Part shown: positions 1 through 6,936 of the stretch, one piece after another
Position numbering within the stretch: position 1 is the stretch's first letter
Layout of the letters: each line of letters starts with the position of its first letter
Origin: an uncultured Prevotellaceae bacterium
GTDB taxonomy: Bacteria > Bacteroidota > Bacteroidia > Bacteroidales > Bacteroidaceae
DNA length: 56,365 nucleotides
Assembly (NCBI GenBank): GCA_947169245.1
Contig: CAMVPA010000023.1
Coordinates: 1-56,365, forward strand
Direction of reading: 5' to 3'
The notes under the pieces: generated by a model
The model's input: only the letters and a program-made list of their open reading frames with translations
The model's database searches: none
Told to the model about the DNA's origin: nothing
Translations under genes and position numbers: made by a program

Positions 1-178
1 ATCGTTTATAAGCTAAAGAAGTTATGATGAATCAAAAACCTGTCCCCATGATTCCCGGCCTGATAGAGCCCGATAGCGCCTGTTAGGTCTCGATAGGGAA
101 AGTGGTTCACGAGAATGTTGTACCTTTGCCATTGGAAAATCGAGGAAACGAGGAACGAGGAGCGAGGAATGCTTACGC
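1..178. other. Left-edge stretch without a convincing gene
   Basis: This stretch holds no gene I can support. A 20-codon plus-strand ORF (24..86) is too short to name. A TACCTTTG box at 121-128 looks like a Bacteroidota -7 element but has no TTTG partner at the right distance and points into the 3' end of the converging ATPase gene. At about 138-170 there is a run of cgaggaa-type tandem units, one of the short repeat types that recur through the window. Confidence 0.5.
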
Positions 179-1837
179 TTACTTGATAAGGTTTCCAAGG
201 ATATCTCGTGTCAACTCCTTGGTGATGGTGCGTGTGGCGGCGCTGGTGGCGTTCTTCACCACCTTCTCCTTGGCGCTGGTGCGCGACTTCGACTTCTTGC
301 CAGTCACCTTCTCGCTGACATAGGTGCCGAGGATGGTGGCCAGTGTTGAGGTGACAGCCGTGAGCACGGCCTTCCACACCTTCGACATGATGCCGGGCTT
401 CTTGGCCCCTCCCGACTTCCCTGAAGGGGATGAGGCTTTCCCGTCCTTCTCTGTGCTGAGCTCCCCTCCTTCGGAGGGGCTGGGGGAGGCTTTTCCTTCG
501 GAAGGGGCGGGGGTGGCTTCTTTCATCAGCTGCTCATAGGCACTCTCGCGGTCAATCGGCGTGTCGTACTTGCCGTAGATGCGGCTCTGCTTGATGATGT
601 CGAGTCGCTGACCCTCGGTGACGGCGCCAATCTGACTCAGCGGGAACAGCACCTTGGCGCGCTGCACGATGCCGGGAGCACCCTTCTCGTCGAGGAAGCT
701 CACCAGTGCCTCGCCGGTCTCCAGCTGCATGATAGCCTCGTCGGTCTTGAACGCGGGGTTCGCACGGAACGTGTCGGCCGCGGTCTTCACGGCCTTCTGG
801 TCTTTCGGCGTGTAGGCACGCAGGGCGTGTTGCACGCGGTTGCCCAGCTGTCCCAGTATGTTCTCGGGAATGTCCGTGGGGCTCTGTGTGATGAAGTAGA
901 TGCCGACGCCCTTCGAGCGGATGAGTCGGATGACCTGCTCAATCTTGTCGAGCAGCGCCTTCGAGGTGTCGTTGAACAGCATGTGGGCCTCGTCGAAGAA
1001 GAAAACCAACTTCGGCAGCGGCAGGTCGCCCACCTCGGGTAGGGTGGAGTAGAGCTCCGAGAGCAGCCACAGCAGGAACGTGGAGTAGAGCTTGGGCTGC
1101 ATCATCAGCTTGTCGGCAGCCAGCACGCTCATCACGCCCTTGCCCTGCTCGGTCTGCAACAGGTCGTAGATGTCGAACGACGGCTCGCCGAAGAACTGGT
1201 TGGCACCCTGAGCCTCCAGCTGCAGCAGGGCACGCTGGATGGCGCCTACCGAGGCGCTCGAGACGTTGCCGTAGCTTGTGGTGTATTCCTTGGCGTGCTG
1301 CGACACGTAGTCGAGCATCGACCGCAGGTCCTTCAGGTCGAGAATCAGCAGTCCGCGTTCGTCGGCCACGCGGAACACGATGTTCAGCACGCCGTCCTGC
1401 GTCTCGTTCAGTCCCAGCAGACGGCTGAGCAGCTGCGGTCCCATCTGGCTCACGGTGGCACGCATGGGGTGTCCCTGCTCGCCGAACACGTCGTAGAAGC
1501 GGACGGGACAGGCCTGGAACTCGAAAGGAAGTGCGGCGTTAGCCGATTCTTCACTCTTCACTCTTAACTCTTCACTAAAGAATTCCGGCAGTCGCTTCTC
1601 AATGAAGCCACTCATCTTGCCTACCTGCGAGATGCCGCTCAGGTCGCCCTTCATGTCGGCCATGAAGCAGGGAACGCCGGCCTGACAGAAGGTCTCGGCC
1701 ATCACCTGCAGCGTCACCGTCTTACCTGTACCCGTAGCACCTGCAATCAGTCCGTGGCGGTTAGCCATCTTGCCCGTGATACTCAGTGCCCCCTCCTCAC
1801 AGTGGGCAATGTAAAGTCCTCTTTCTTTGTCTAACAT
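179..1837 (-). CDS. HerA/YjgR-type ATPase (DUF853 family)
   Basis: A P-loop ATPase of the DUF853 (YjgR) family, related to HerA/FtsK-type DNA-translocating ATPases; its cellular role is not established. The Walker A motif GATGTGKT lies at residues 33-40 and Walker B (LVFFFDEAH) at about 277-285. The family signature DVFGEQGHP is at 116-124. The 552-residue length is near that of the family. Two segments look foreign: residues about 86-101 are encoded by a ttcactcttaactc-type repeat, and about 439-478 by three GC-rich palindromic units, giving a Ser/Pro/Gly/Lys-rich linker before a basic C-terminus. The start at 1837 is supported by the minus-strand promoter at 1922-1953. It is transcribed divergently from the AmmeMemoRadiSam genes. 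Family assignment is confident; function is unknown. Confidence 0.9.
   Translation of the reverse strand: MLDKERGLYIAHCEEGALSITGKMANRHGLIAGATGTGKTVTLQVMAETFCQAGVPCFMADMKGDLSGISQVGKMSGFIEKRLPEFFSEELRVKSEESANAALPFEFQACPVRFYDVFGEQGHPMRATVSQMGPQLLSRLLGLNETQDGVLNIVFRVADERGLLILDLKDLRSMLDYVSQHAKEYTTSYGNVSSASVGAIQRALLQLEAQGANQFFGEPSFDIYDLLQTEQGKGVMSVLAADKLMMQPKLYSTFLLWLLSELYSTLPEVGDLPLPKLVFFFDEAHMLFNDTSKALLDKIEQVIRLIRSKGVGIYFITQSPTDIPENILGQLGNRVQHALRAYTPKDQKAVKTAADTFRANPAFKTDEAIMQLETGEALVSFLDEKGAPGIVQRAKVLFPLSQIGAVTEGQRLDIIKQSRIYGKYDTPIDRESAYEQLMKEATPAPSEGKASPSPSEGGELSTEKDGKASSPSGKSGGAKKPGIMSKVWKAVLTAVTSTLATILGTYVSEKVTGKKSKSRTSAKEKVVKNATSAATRTITKELTRDILGNLIK
403..517. repeat. Three GC-rich palindromic repeat units inside the DUF853 gene
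   Basis: Three adjacent units of the type cccctcc-loop-ggaggggctgggggagg occupy the codons for residues about 439-478. The middle unit (about 462-495) is the cleanest, with arms ctcccctcc and ggaggggct. Related units occur in alaS, in lpxB and between parA and parB, which marks them as a dispersed family and not gene-specific sequence. The reading frame is kept throughout. Confidence 0.8.
1543..1580. repeat. cttcactcttaactc-type repeat inside the DUF853 gene
   Basis: A short tandem run of ttcactct/taactct units encodes residues about 86-98 between the N-terminal P-loop part and the conserved DVFGEQGHP motif. The same kind of run lies between genes at 45387-45435 and close variants at 44437-44467 and 23089-23115, so this looks like an in-frame copy of a dispersed repeat. 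Confidence 0.65.
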
Positions 1838-1861
1838 AGTCTCTTATTATTGTTTAGGTTA

Positions 1862-1903
1862 TTACTCGTCTTGGGTCTTATACTGTATGTGTTTCGTTTT
1901 CAC
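1862..1903 (-). pseudogene. Ghost of a TSCPD gene start (13-codon remnant)
   Basis: Between the minus-strand promoter (1922-1953) and the DUF853 start lies a GTG-initiated 13-codon ORF ending in TAA, reading MKTKHIQYKTQDE. Positions 1875-1902 match 26 of 28 bases of 5728-5755, the start of the intact TSCPD gene (MKTKHVQYKTHG). The simplest reading is that DUF853 now sits behind the promoter and truncated start of a lost TSCPD paralogue. The peptide may still be translated as a leader; that is inference. Confidence 0.6.
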
Positions 1904-1921
1904 ATATCTTCAGTTTTGTCG

Positions 1922-1953
1922 CAAAGGTACAAAAAGTCGCGGGTAAAACAAAA
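1922..1953 (-). promoter_or_regulatory. Promoter for the DUF853 gene
   Basis: On the minus strand a TTTTG (-33) at 1949-1953 is followed after 19 nt by TACCTTTG (-7) at 1922-1929, the standard Bacteroidota sigma-ABfr arrangement. It leaves an 85-nt leader before the DUF853 start, containing the TSCPD ghost. Confidence 0.75.
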
Positions 1954-1968
1954 GAATTCCCATTCTTT

Positions 1969-1999
1969 TTTGCTTTTCTCCCTTTTTTCCGTATCTTTG
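1969..1999 (+). promoter_or_regulatory. Promoter for the MEMO-AMMECR1 gene
   Basis: TTTG at 1969-1972 and TATCTTTG at 1992-1999 with 19 nt between them match the Bacteroidota promoter. Its position just ahead of ATG 2021 shows that translation cannot start at the upstream in-frame ATG at 1850. Confidence 0.8.
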
Positions 2000-2020
2000 T
2001 GGCCAGAAACCTCACAAGTG

Positions 2021-3616
2021 ATGATGGTATTAACGTTATTATTGGCACTCATGATGATGAAATCTTGTGTCTCAAGCAGTCAGGAGTCGGGCGTGCACAG
2101 TCAGCAGGAGCGTGAGCCCATAGTGAGACCAGCCACGCAGGCCAACCGTTTCTATGAGGGCAATCCACAGCGGCTCAGCCGCGAGGTGGACAGTCTTCTG
2201 AACCTCCACCATAGTGGTAGCCAGGACGGACGTGTGGCGGCGCTCATCGTGCCGCATGCCGGCTATTATTTCTCGGGCAGCGTGGCCGCTTCGGCTTACG
2301 CTCGGCTCAGGCCGCAGAAACCGTATAAGCGCATTTTCCTGCTTGGCCCCAGCCACCATGAGTGGCTCGACGGCGCATCGGTGAACTATGAGGCCGATTA
2401 CTACGCCACGCCGTTGGGCAATGTGGCGGTAGACCGTGAGACGGCTCAGCAGCTGGTGGCTGCCGACAGCGTGTTCTTCTATCGTAGTGAGGCTCACGAC
2501 CGCGAGCATTGTCTGGAGGTGCAGCTTCCGTTCCTGCAGCGTCTCTTCGCTCTCCACCCATCGCTTTCAGCCAATCAGGAGGTGCCGCCCATCGTGCCTA
2601 TTATCATCTCGACCAACGACTACCGCAAGCTGAAGCGCATGGCCCAGGTGCTGAAACCCTATTTCACAGACGACCACCTCTTTATTATTAGCAGCGACTT
2701 CTCCCACTATCCCTCGTACGATGATGCCTGTGAGGCAGATGCCCTGACGGGCAGGGCCATCGAGACGGGCGATGTCGAGCAGTTCATTGCCGCCATCGAG
2801 GCCAACGCCCGTAGTGGCAGGCGAAACCTGTCGACGAGTGCCTGTGGCGAGTTCGCCATCATCACCCTCATGCTGATGCTCGACAACCGTTACAACGTGC
2901 AGCACCTGATGTATCAGAACTCAGGCGATGTCGACAATCACGATCGCAGCCGTGTGGTGGGCTATCACTCGTTTGCCATCCTGCGCCACAGTCAAAACGG
3001 CAGCGGACAAACACCGTCTGACGCGGATTTCACTTTGACTGACGACGATAAGGCTACGCTGAAGGCCATTGCCCTACAGAGCATCAAGGACTCCCTTGAT
3101 GGCAAGCCTATCGCGCAGCAACGTTCAATGCTCAATGTACAAAGTTCAAAGTTCAAAGATCAAAGTCCAAAGTTCAAAGATCAAAGTTCAAAGTTCAATG
3201 TCAAGTGTGGTGCCTTCGTCTCCCTCCACCGCCAGGGGCGTCTTCGTGGCTGCATAGGCCACTTTGGCGAAGACGTGCCGCTCTGCGAAATCGTGGCTGA
3301 GATGGCTCGTGCCGCCGCCTTCGACGATCCAAGGTTCATGCCCTTGAAGCGTGAGGAACTGGCCGACCTCGACATCGAGATCTCTGTGCTCACCCCTATG
3401 CGCCGCATCCAGAGTCTCGACGAGTTTGAGCTCCGTCGTCATGGCATCTATATCCGCAAGGGTCGTCGTAGTGGCACGTTTCTGCCTCAGGTGGCCGATG
3501 AGGTGAACTGGACCAAGGAGGAGTTTGTTGCCCACTGCTCGCAGGACAAGGCCGGACTCGGTTGGGACGGCTGGCGCGACGCTGAGCTCTATGTCTACGA
3601 AGCAATCGTCTTTTGA
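2021..3616 (+). CDS. amrBA: MEMO-AMMECR1 fusion (AmmeMemoRadiSam proteins B and A)
   Basis: A fusion of the two partner families that, with a radical SAM protein, form the conserved AmmeMemoRadiSam set of unknown chemistry. With the start at 2021 the protein is 531 residues. It has a short hydrophobic N-terminus ending in a Cys (MMKSC), possibly a lipoprotein or signal peptide. The MEMO domain (about 40-310) shows PHAGYYFSG, GPSHHEW, EHCLEVQLPF and SSDFSHYPSY, the His/Cys-containing motifs of the family. The AMMECR1 domain (about 395-531) contains LRGCIG and the usual C-terminal half. Between them, residues about 368-393 are encoded by an aaagttcaaagatc tandem repeat. The stop codon overlaps the start of the radical SAM gene (TGATG), indicating translational coupling. 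Start choice rests on the promoter at 1969-1999. Symbol amrBA is descriptive. Confidence 0.88.
   Translation: MMVLTLLLALMMMKSCVSSSQESGVHSQQEREPIVRPATQANRFYEGNPQRLSREVDSLLNLHHSGSQDGRVAALIVPHAGYYFSGSVAASAYARLRPQKPYKRIFLLGPSHHEWLDGASVNYEADYYATPLGNVAVDRETAQQLVAADSVFFYRSEAHDREHCLEVQLPFLQRLFALHPSLSANQEVPPIVPIIISTNDYRKLKRMAQVLKPYFTDDHLFIISSDFSHYPSYDDACEADALTGRAIETGDVEQFIAAIEANARSGRRNLSTSACGEFAIITLMLMLDNRYNVQHLMYQNSGDVDNHDRSRVVGYHSFAILRHSQNGSGQTPSDADFTLTDDDKATLKAIALQSIKDSLDGKPIAQQRSMLNVQSSKFKDQSPKFKDQSSKFNVKCGAFVSLHRQGRLRGCIGHFGEDVPLCEIVAEMARAAAFDDPRFMPLKREELADLDIEISVLTPMRRIQSLDEFELRRHGIYIRKGRRSGTFLPQVADEVNWTKEEFVAHCSQDKAGLGWDGWRDAELYVYEAIVF
3124..3201. repeat. Tandem aaagttcaaagatc repeat inside the MEMO-AMMECR1 gene
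   Basis: A run of about 10-base units (caaagttcaa/agatcaaagt) fills the codons between the MEMO and AMMECR1 domains and encodes repeated SSKFKDQ peptides. It keeps frame and forms the interdomain linker. It resembles intergenic tandem repeats and not normal domain sequence. Confidence 0.8.
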
Positions 3617-4479
3617 TGGAGTGTAGGTATTATCAGAAGTTGGCTGGGGGGACGGTGGAGTGTCAGCTATGTCCGCACCACTGTCACATAGCCGACGGCA
3701 AGACCGGTCTTTGCCGCAGCCGCCGCAACCGTGGCGGCGTGCTCGTCAGCGAGGCTTACGGCAAGCCTTGCGCTCTGGCCATCGATCCTGTCGAGAAGAA
3801 ACCCCTCTACCACTTCCATCCAGGCACCAACTGCCTGTCGCTGGCTTGCACAGGCTGCAACTTCCGCTGCCTAAACTGTCAGAACCACGACATCTCGCAG
3901 GCCAGCCCCGCCGATGTCGACCACTATGACCTTACCCCCACTGCCCTTGTTGCCCTCTGTCAGCAGCACCACTGCCCAGGCATCGCCTACACCTATACTG
4001 AGCCGCTCACCTATCTGGAATATGTCGCTGACACGGCCCGTCTGGCCCATGAGGCAGGACTCTGGAACATTCTCGTCACGGCGGGCTATGTCTGTCTCGA
4101 ACCCCTTGCCGACCTCTTGCCCTATCTCGATGCTGCCAACGTCGACCTGAAGTCGTTCAGCGACGACATCTACCGTCGAGTCAGCGGCGGCAGTCTCCAG
4201 CCCGTGCTCGACACCATCCTCGCCATGAAGCAAGCTGGCGTGTGGTTGGAACTCACCAACCTCATCATCCCTGACGTCAACGACGACATGTCGATGATTC
4301 GGCGTATGTGTCGCTGGCTCGTTGACAACGGCCTTGCCAGCGCCCCTCTCCACTTCAGCCGCTTCTTTCCCCGCTACAAAATGCAGCACCTTCCGCCCAC
4401 ACCCCTCTATACCCTCCAGTCGGCCGAGCGCGTAGCTCGTGAGGAGGGCATACAGCATGTGTATTTAGGGAATGTGTAA
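3613..4479 (+). CDS. amrS: AmmeMemoRadiSam system radical SAM enzyme
   Basis: A radical S-adenosylmethionine enzyme of the AmrS/PflA-like group. The cluster motif CNFRCLNC (Cx3Cx2C) is at about residues 81-88, preceded by an N-terminal Cys pair region (CQLCPHHC) and CRSRRNRGG that are typical of this family. About 288 residues, a normal length. The start is either TTG 3613 or, more likely, ATG 3616, which overlaps the TGA of the upstream fusion gene. Together they form a two-gene operon encoding the full AmmeMemoRadiSam set. The product is soluble and expected in the cytoplasm, which contrasts with the apparent signal sequence on its partner. Substrate unknown. Confidence 0.92.
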   Translation: MMECRYYQKLAGGTVECQLCPHHCHIADGKTGLCRSRRNRGGVLVSEAYGKPCALAIDPVEKKPLYHFHPGTNCLSLACTGCNFRCLNCQNHDISQASPADVDHYDLTPTALVALCQQHHCPGIAYTYTEPLTYLEYVADTARLAHEAGLWNILVTAGYVCLEPLADLLPYLDAANVDLKSFSDDIYRRVSGGSLQPVLDTILAMKQAGVWLELTNLIIPDVNDDMSMIRRMCRWLVDNGLASAPLHFSRFFPRYKMQHLPPTPLYTLQSAERVAREEGIQHVYLGNV

Positions 4480-4489
4480 GATTAGGGAC

Positions 4490-4606
4490 GCGAAAACTGA
4501 GAGTACTACGAACATCAACCACACAATTGACTCCTTGCCAACGAAGCATCGCAAGAAATTCCTCCTGCGACTGGTTCGAGTGACCTATGGTGAAAAACTG
4601 ATTCAT
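4490..4606 (-). pseudogene. DUF488 protein, N-terminal fragment
   Basis: From ATG 4606 the minus strand reads MNQFFTIGHSNQSQEEF and then VVDVRS, the N-terminal signature of the DUF488 family (about 110-180 residues when intact). Similarity stops after about 36 residues near 4495, and the frame then runs antisense into the 3' end of the radical SAM gene. It is a truncated remnant. The perfect 29-bp inverted repeat begins 14 nt upstream of its start codon. Confidence 0.75.
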
Positions 4607-4619
4607 TACATATACGCCT

Positions 4620-4690
4620 TGACTTAGACTAGAAAAAGTTGTCACTTTCTTTTTGCCTCCTAAAGTGACAACTTTTTCTAGTCTAAGTCA
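4620..4690. repeat. Perfect 29-bp inverted repeat, 13-nt spacer
   Basis: Arm 4620-4648 (beginning TGACTTAGACTAG, ending GTCACTTT) is the exact reverse complement of arm 4662-4690, separated by 13 nt. The right arm overlaps the end of the GH51-like remnant, the left arm abuts the DUF488 remnant. It could be a miniature palindromic element or a strong bidirectional terminator 140 nt after amrS. The perfect arms between two dead genes favour a recent element. Confidence 0.9.
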
Positions 4691-5466
4691 GTCTGAGTAG
4701 TCATGGTTGCCATATCGACCTGTACCGTTCCGTCAACCACAGCAATGGCAAAGTCGCCGTCGCAGTTAGCCTTCGGCTTGAGCGTGAATTCGTATTTCTT
4801 CCAGTCTTTGCTGTTAACTTTGCCTAATGACTCAAGGGCCACGAACTTGCCATCAGCATTCCGCAGTCCTACCATCAGTTCGCCCTTGCCCTTAGCGTAT
4901 ATCGAGCCGACGTACTTCTCGCCATCGATGATGTTCTGTGGCCCTTGGAAGATACCGGCCATCGTCTTTCCTGCCGTTATCTCCTGCGAATAGCGCATGT
5001 TCACGGCATCGTCCTTGCCCAAAGGGCGAGCCTGCTCACGCTCGGCAGAACCCAAACTTGTTTGGCTCTGCTCTCGCTTACTCGCAGCCTTAACGAGACG
5101 GTACTTGCCGCCCTCGCCAAAGGCCGTCCATTGCTGGGCTACAGCAGGAATCTTCACGTCGCCAGGCGTACCCTCGAAGAGCGTCATGCCGTCGGCTGAA
5201 GTCAGACGGATGTTGCGATAGGTAGCTTCGGTATAGTTGACCCAGAAGGAGCCGAAATCAATGGCACCAGGGTGTTCATGCGGCGCGTACGTCCGCCGAA
5301 GCCCTGTACTTCGCGCTCCTCCATCGTGCAGATGGAGAAGTCGGCCGTCTGGCTCTGCTGTTGCAGTCTGGCACGTGCAGCCGCCTCGTTAGCTGCGTCG
5401 ATCTGGGCCTGCGTCTGTGCCGGAGTGAACGTGCGACTCTCGTAGTAGGGGTCGTGAATGCGTATT
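4678..5466 (-). pseudogene. Remnant of a GH51-like glycoside hydrolase N-terminal region
   Basis: The minus strand carries two frames of a broken gene. About 5260-4690 encodes a carbohydrate-binding-like region with IIDGEKYVGSIYAKG, LMVGLRNADGKFV, DWKKYEFTL and a final VQVDMAT, the pattern seen ahead of the catalytic domain in GH51 alpha-L-arabinofuranosidases. About 5466-5275, in another frame, encodes a related-looking piece (RIHDPYYESRTFTPAQ...ICTMEEREVQGFGG). No catalytic domain is present, and a frame change lies near 5270. An in-frame palindromic repeat sits at about 5018-5092. GH51 is my best family guess; degradation is clear. Confidence 0.5.
5018..5092. repeat. Palindromic repeat inside the GH51-like remnant
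   Basis: A segment centred on ccaaacttgtttgg with flanking gctcacgctcgg and gctctcgcttactcg arms encodes SKREQSQTSLGSAEREQ. The small central palindrome and matching flanks suggest a mobile palindromic unit that kept the reading frame when it arrived. Confidence 0.55.
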
Positions 5467-5483
5467 TTTCATGTCGCCTTTTT

Positions 5484-5759
5484 TTATTCCTCTACTGGTG
5501 CGGTTTTCAGTTGCTCCAATGCCCGGCAGAGCTGGTCAGGGCACGATGTGCCCTTCGTGCCGCAGCGGATGCCGTCGAGGCGACGGATGACGTCGTCGAT
5601 CTGCTGGCCGCGCACCAACTGGCTGATGCCCTGCAGGTTACCGTTGCATCCGCCCAGGAAGAATACCTGCTGGATGACGTTGTTCTCGTCGGCTGTCACG
5701 TCAATCAGTTGTGAGCATGTGCCGTGTGTCTTGTACTGTACGTGTTTCGTTTTCATCAT
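5484..5759 (-). CDS. TSCPD domain protein
   Basis: A 91-residue protein of the small TSCPD family (TIGR03905 type), named for the TSCPD motif seen here at residues 70-74 (GTKGTSCPDQL). Conserved FLGGCNGNLQGI is at 33-44 and GTCSQLIDV at 13-21. The length is normal for the stand-alone form. Two adjacent ATGs (5759, 5756) are possible starts. Function is not established; the domain also occurs at the C-terminus of some ribonucleotide reductases. A ghost of a second copy's start is found at 1862-1903. Confidence 0.85.
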   Translation of the reverse strand: MMKTKHVQYKTHGTCSQLIDVTADENNVIQQVFFLGGCNGNLQGISQLVRGQQIDDVIRRLDGIRCGTKGTSCPDQLCRALEQLKTAPVEE

Positions 5760-5859
5760 TGTTGTTGGTATTACAAGGAAGGTCCGTGCGGGGAAAGTGA
5801 TACTACTGTGTCATTCTGACATCTATTGCCGCATAACACCTTAGTTTTGTGATTTGAGA

Positions 5860-6831
5860 TTATAGTGAGGCGACAGTTTCTTCCGTCAGGCCAGTAAAAC
5901 TGGCAATGTCGGCAATAGCCAGTCCAGAAGCCTTCATCTTTCTGGCAACCTCTGCCTTCCCCTGCTCAATACCTTTTGCCATTCCCTGCTCAATACCTTT
6001 TGCCATTCCCTGCTCAATACCACGCTCCAGGCCTTTTGCCATTCCCTGCTCAATACCACGCTCCAGGCCTTTTGCCATTCCCTGCTCAATACCACGCTCA
6101 AGGCCTTCGAGCACCTTGGTCTCAAGGATGTCATTCTGAACCATGATGTTATCCATGTGGCGGTCGTATGCGGCACGTTCCTCCGCACTCATCTGGAGGT
6201 ATTGGAGCCGCTGCTTGGCCTCTGCCAGTCCCGGAGCCGTCGTGTCATCCTTGATATTGCCGTCCTTCAGGTAGTCAAGCCACTCTTCCAATGGTGTGGT
6301 AGCCACCTGGTTGAACTCATTAACGCGGATGATATAGTATTCAGGGAATATGTCCGTCGGAGCCACCATACGGATGGCGTCCTTGTCGCGTGTGTTGATA
6401 ATCAGCTGATCGTGGGTGTGTACACCAACCAACTGCGTCTGGCCGTGGTAAAGGTAGTCGGAACCCTTGCCCAGGTCGAAATAGACGATGCTGATGGAGT
6501 ACACCTTCTTCACCTGGTCGTACTTGTTGCCAAGTCGGATGTGCTCTGTAATGGTCTTGGCCACACCATAGAGAATACGCTGCAGGTAATAGAGTTCGCG
6601 CGTCTGCTGAATTTCCACGAGGATAATCTCGTCCTTCGAGTTCTTGGCCTTAATATCCACGCGGTTGAACTTGTCGTCGGCCTCTTCCTGGTTGCCTTCG
6701 CTCTCCAGGATCTCAATAATCGTCACTTTCTCCTCAAGGAGCACAGTCATGAGTCCCTCGAGGACGGCAAAGTTCGCTTTGTCGCGTAGCATGCGCTTGG
6801 CAGCCCAGTCGAATCTGATGTATTTGTCCAT
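5860..6831 (-). CDS. Rpn-family recombination-promoting nuclease / putative transposase
   Basis: A 323-residue PD-(D/E)XK nuclease of the Rpn/YhgA-like family, which promotes RecA-independent horizontal recombination in E. coli and is widespread in Bacteroidota. The nuclease core VDIKAKNSKDEIILVEIQQ (about residues 72-90) shows the Asp and ExQ of the motif. The C-terminal third carries repeated GIEQGMAKGLER units (about 240-291) followed by a family-typical tail ending in AIADIASFTGLTEETV. The DNA under these units is a near-perfect 36-bp tandem repeat. The gene has its own promoter at 6865-6896. Homologues are usually multicopy; I see no terminal inverted repeats, so this is probably not an active transposon. 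Confidence 0.9.
   Translation of the reverse strand: MDKYIRFDWAAKRMLRDKANFAVLEGLMTVLLEEKVTIIEILESEGNQEEADDKFNRVDIKAKNSKDEIILVEIQQTRELYYLQRILYGVAKTITEHIRLGNKYDQVKKVYSISIVYFDLGKGSDYLYHGQTQLVGVHTHDQLIINTRDKDAIRMVAPTDIFPEYYIIRVNEFNQVATTPLEEWLDYLKDGNIKDDTTAPGLAEAKQRLQYLQMSAEERAAYDRHMDNIMVQNDILETKVLEGLERGIEQGMAKGLERGIEQGMAKGLERGIEQGMAKGIEQGMAKGIEQGKAEVARKMKASGLAIADIASFTGLTEETVASL
5961..6110. repeat. In-frame 36-bp/24-bp tandem repeats in the rpn gene
   Basis: Units of the form ttttgccattccctgctcaa plus tacc, with or without the 12-base insert acgctccaggcc, are repeated about five times. All lengths are multiples of three, so changes in copy number would lengthen or shorten the GIEQGMAKGLER region without breaking the protein. 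Confidence 0.85.
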
Positions 6832-6864
6832 AACCGAAATCCGCTTTATTCTCTATTCTGCCCG

Positions 6865-6896
6865 CAAAGATACAAAAAAATATTGATTACACAAAA
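6865..6896 (-). promoter_or_regulatory. Promoter for the rpn gene
   Basis: TTTTG (6892-6896) and TATCTTTG (6865-6872) on the minus strand, 19 nt apart. It lies in an AT-rich patch with ttacacaaaatgtgtaa dyad symmetry around the -33 box, which could bind a regulator. Confidence 0.75.
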
Positions 6897-6936
6897 TGTG
6901 TAACACAAAAAGTGTAATATCGGTGGTGATGTCTGC

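Noticed and set aside
121..128. TACCTTTG box as a plus-strand promoter
   Set aside because: There is no TTTG at the right distance upstream and no gene downstream on that strand.
6..377. Minus-strand ORF (123 aa) at the left edge
   Set aside because: It overlaps the 3' end of the DUF853 gene in another frame, is rich in His/Arg/Gly from shadow codons, and has no recognisable similarity.
1850..2020. 5' extension of the MEMO-AMMECR1 reading frame
   Set aside because: A consensus promoter (1969-1999) lies inside this extension, so transcription begins after it; the extension also overlaps the divergent promoter.
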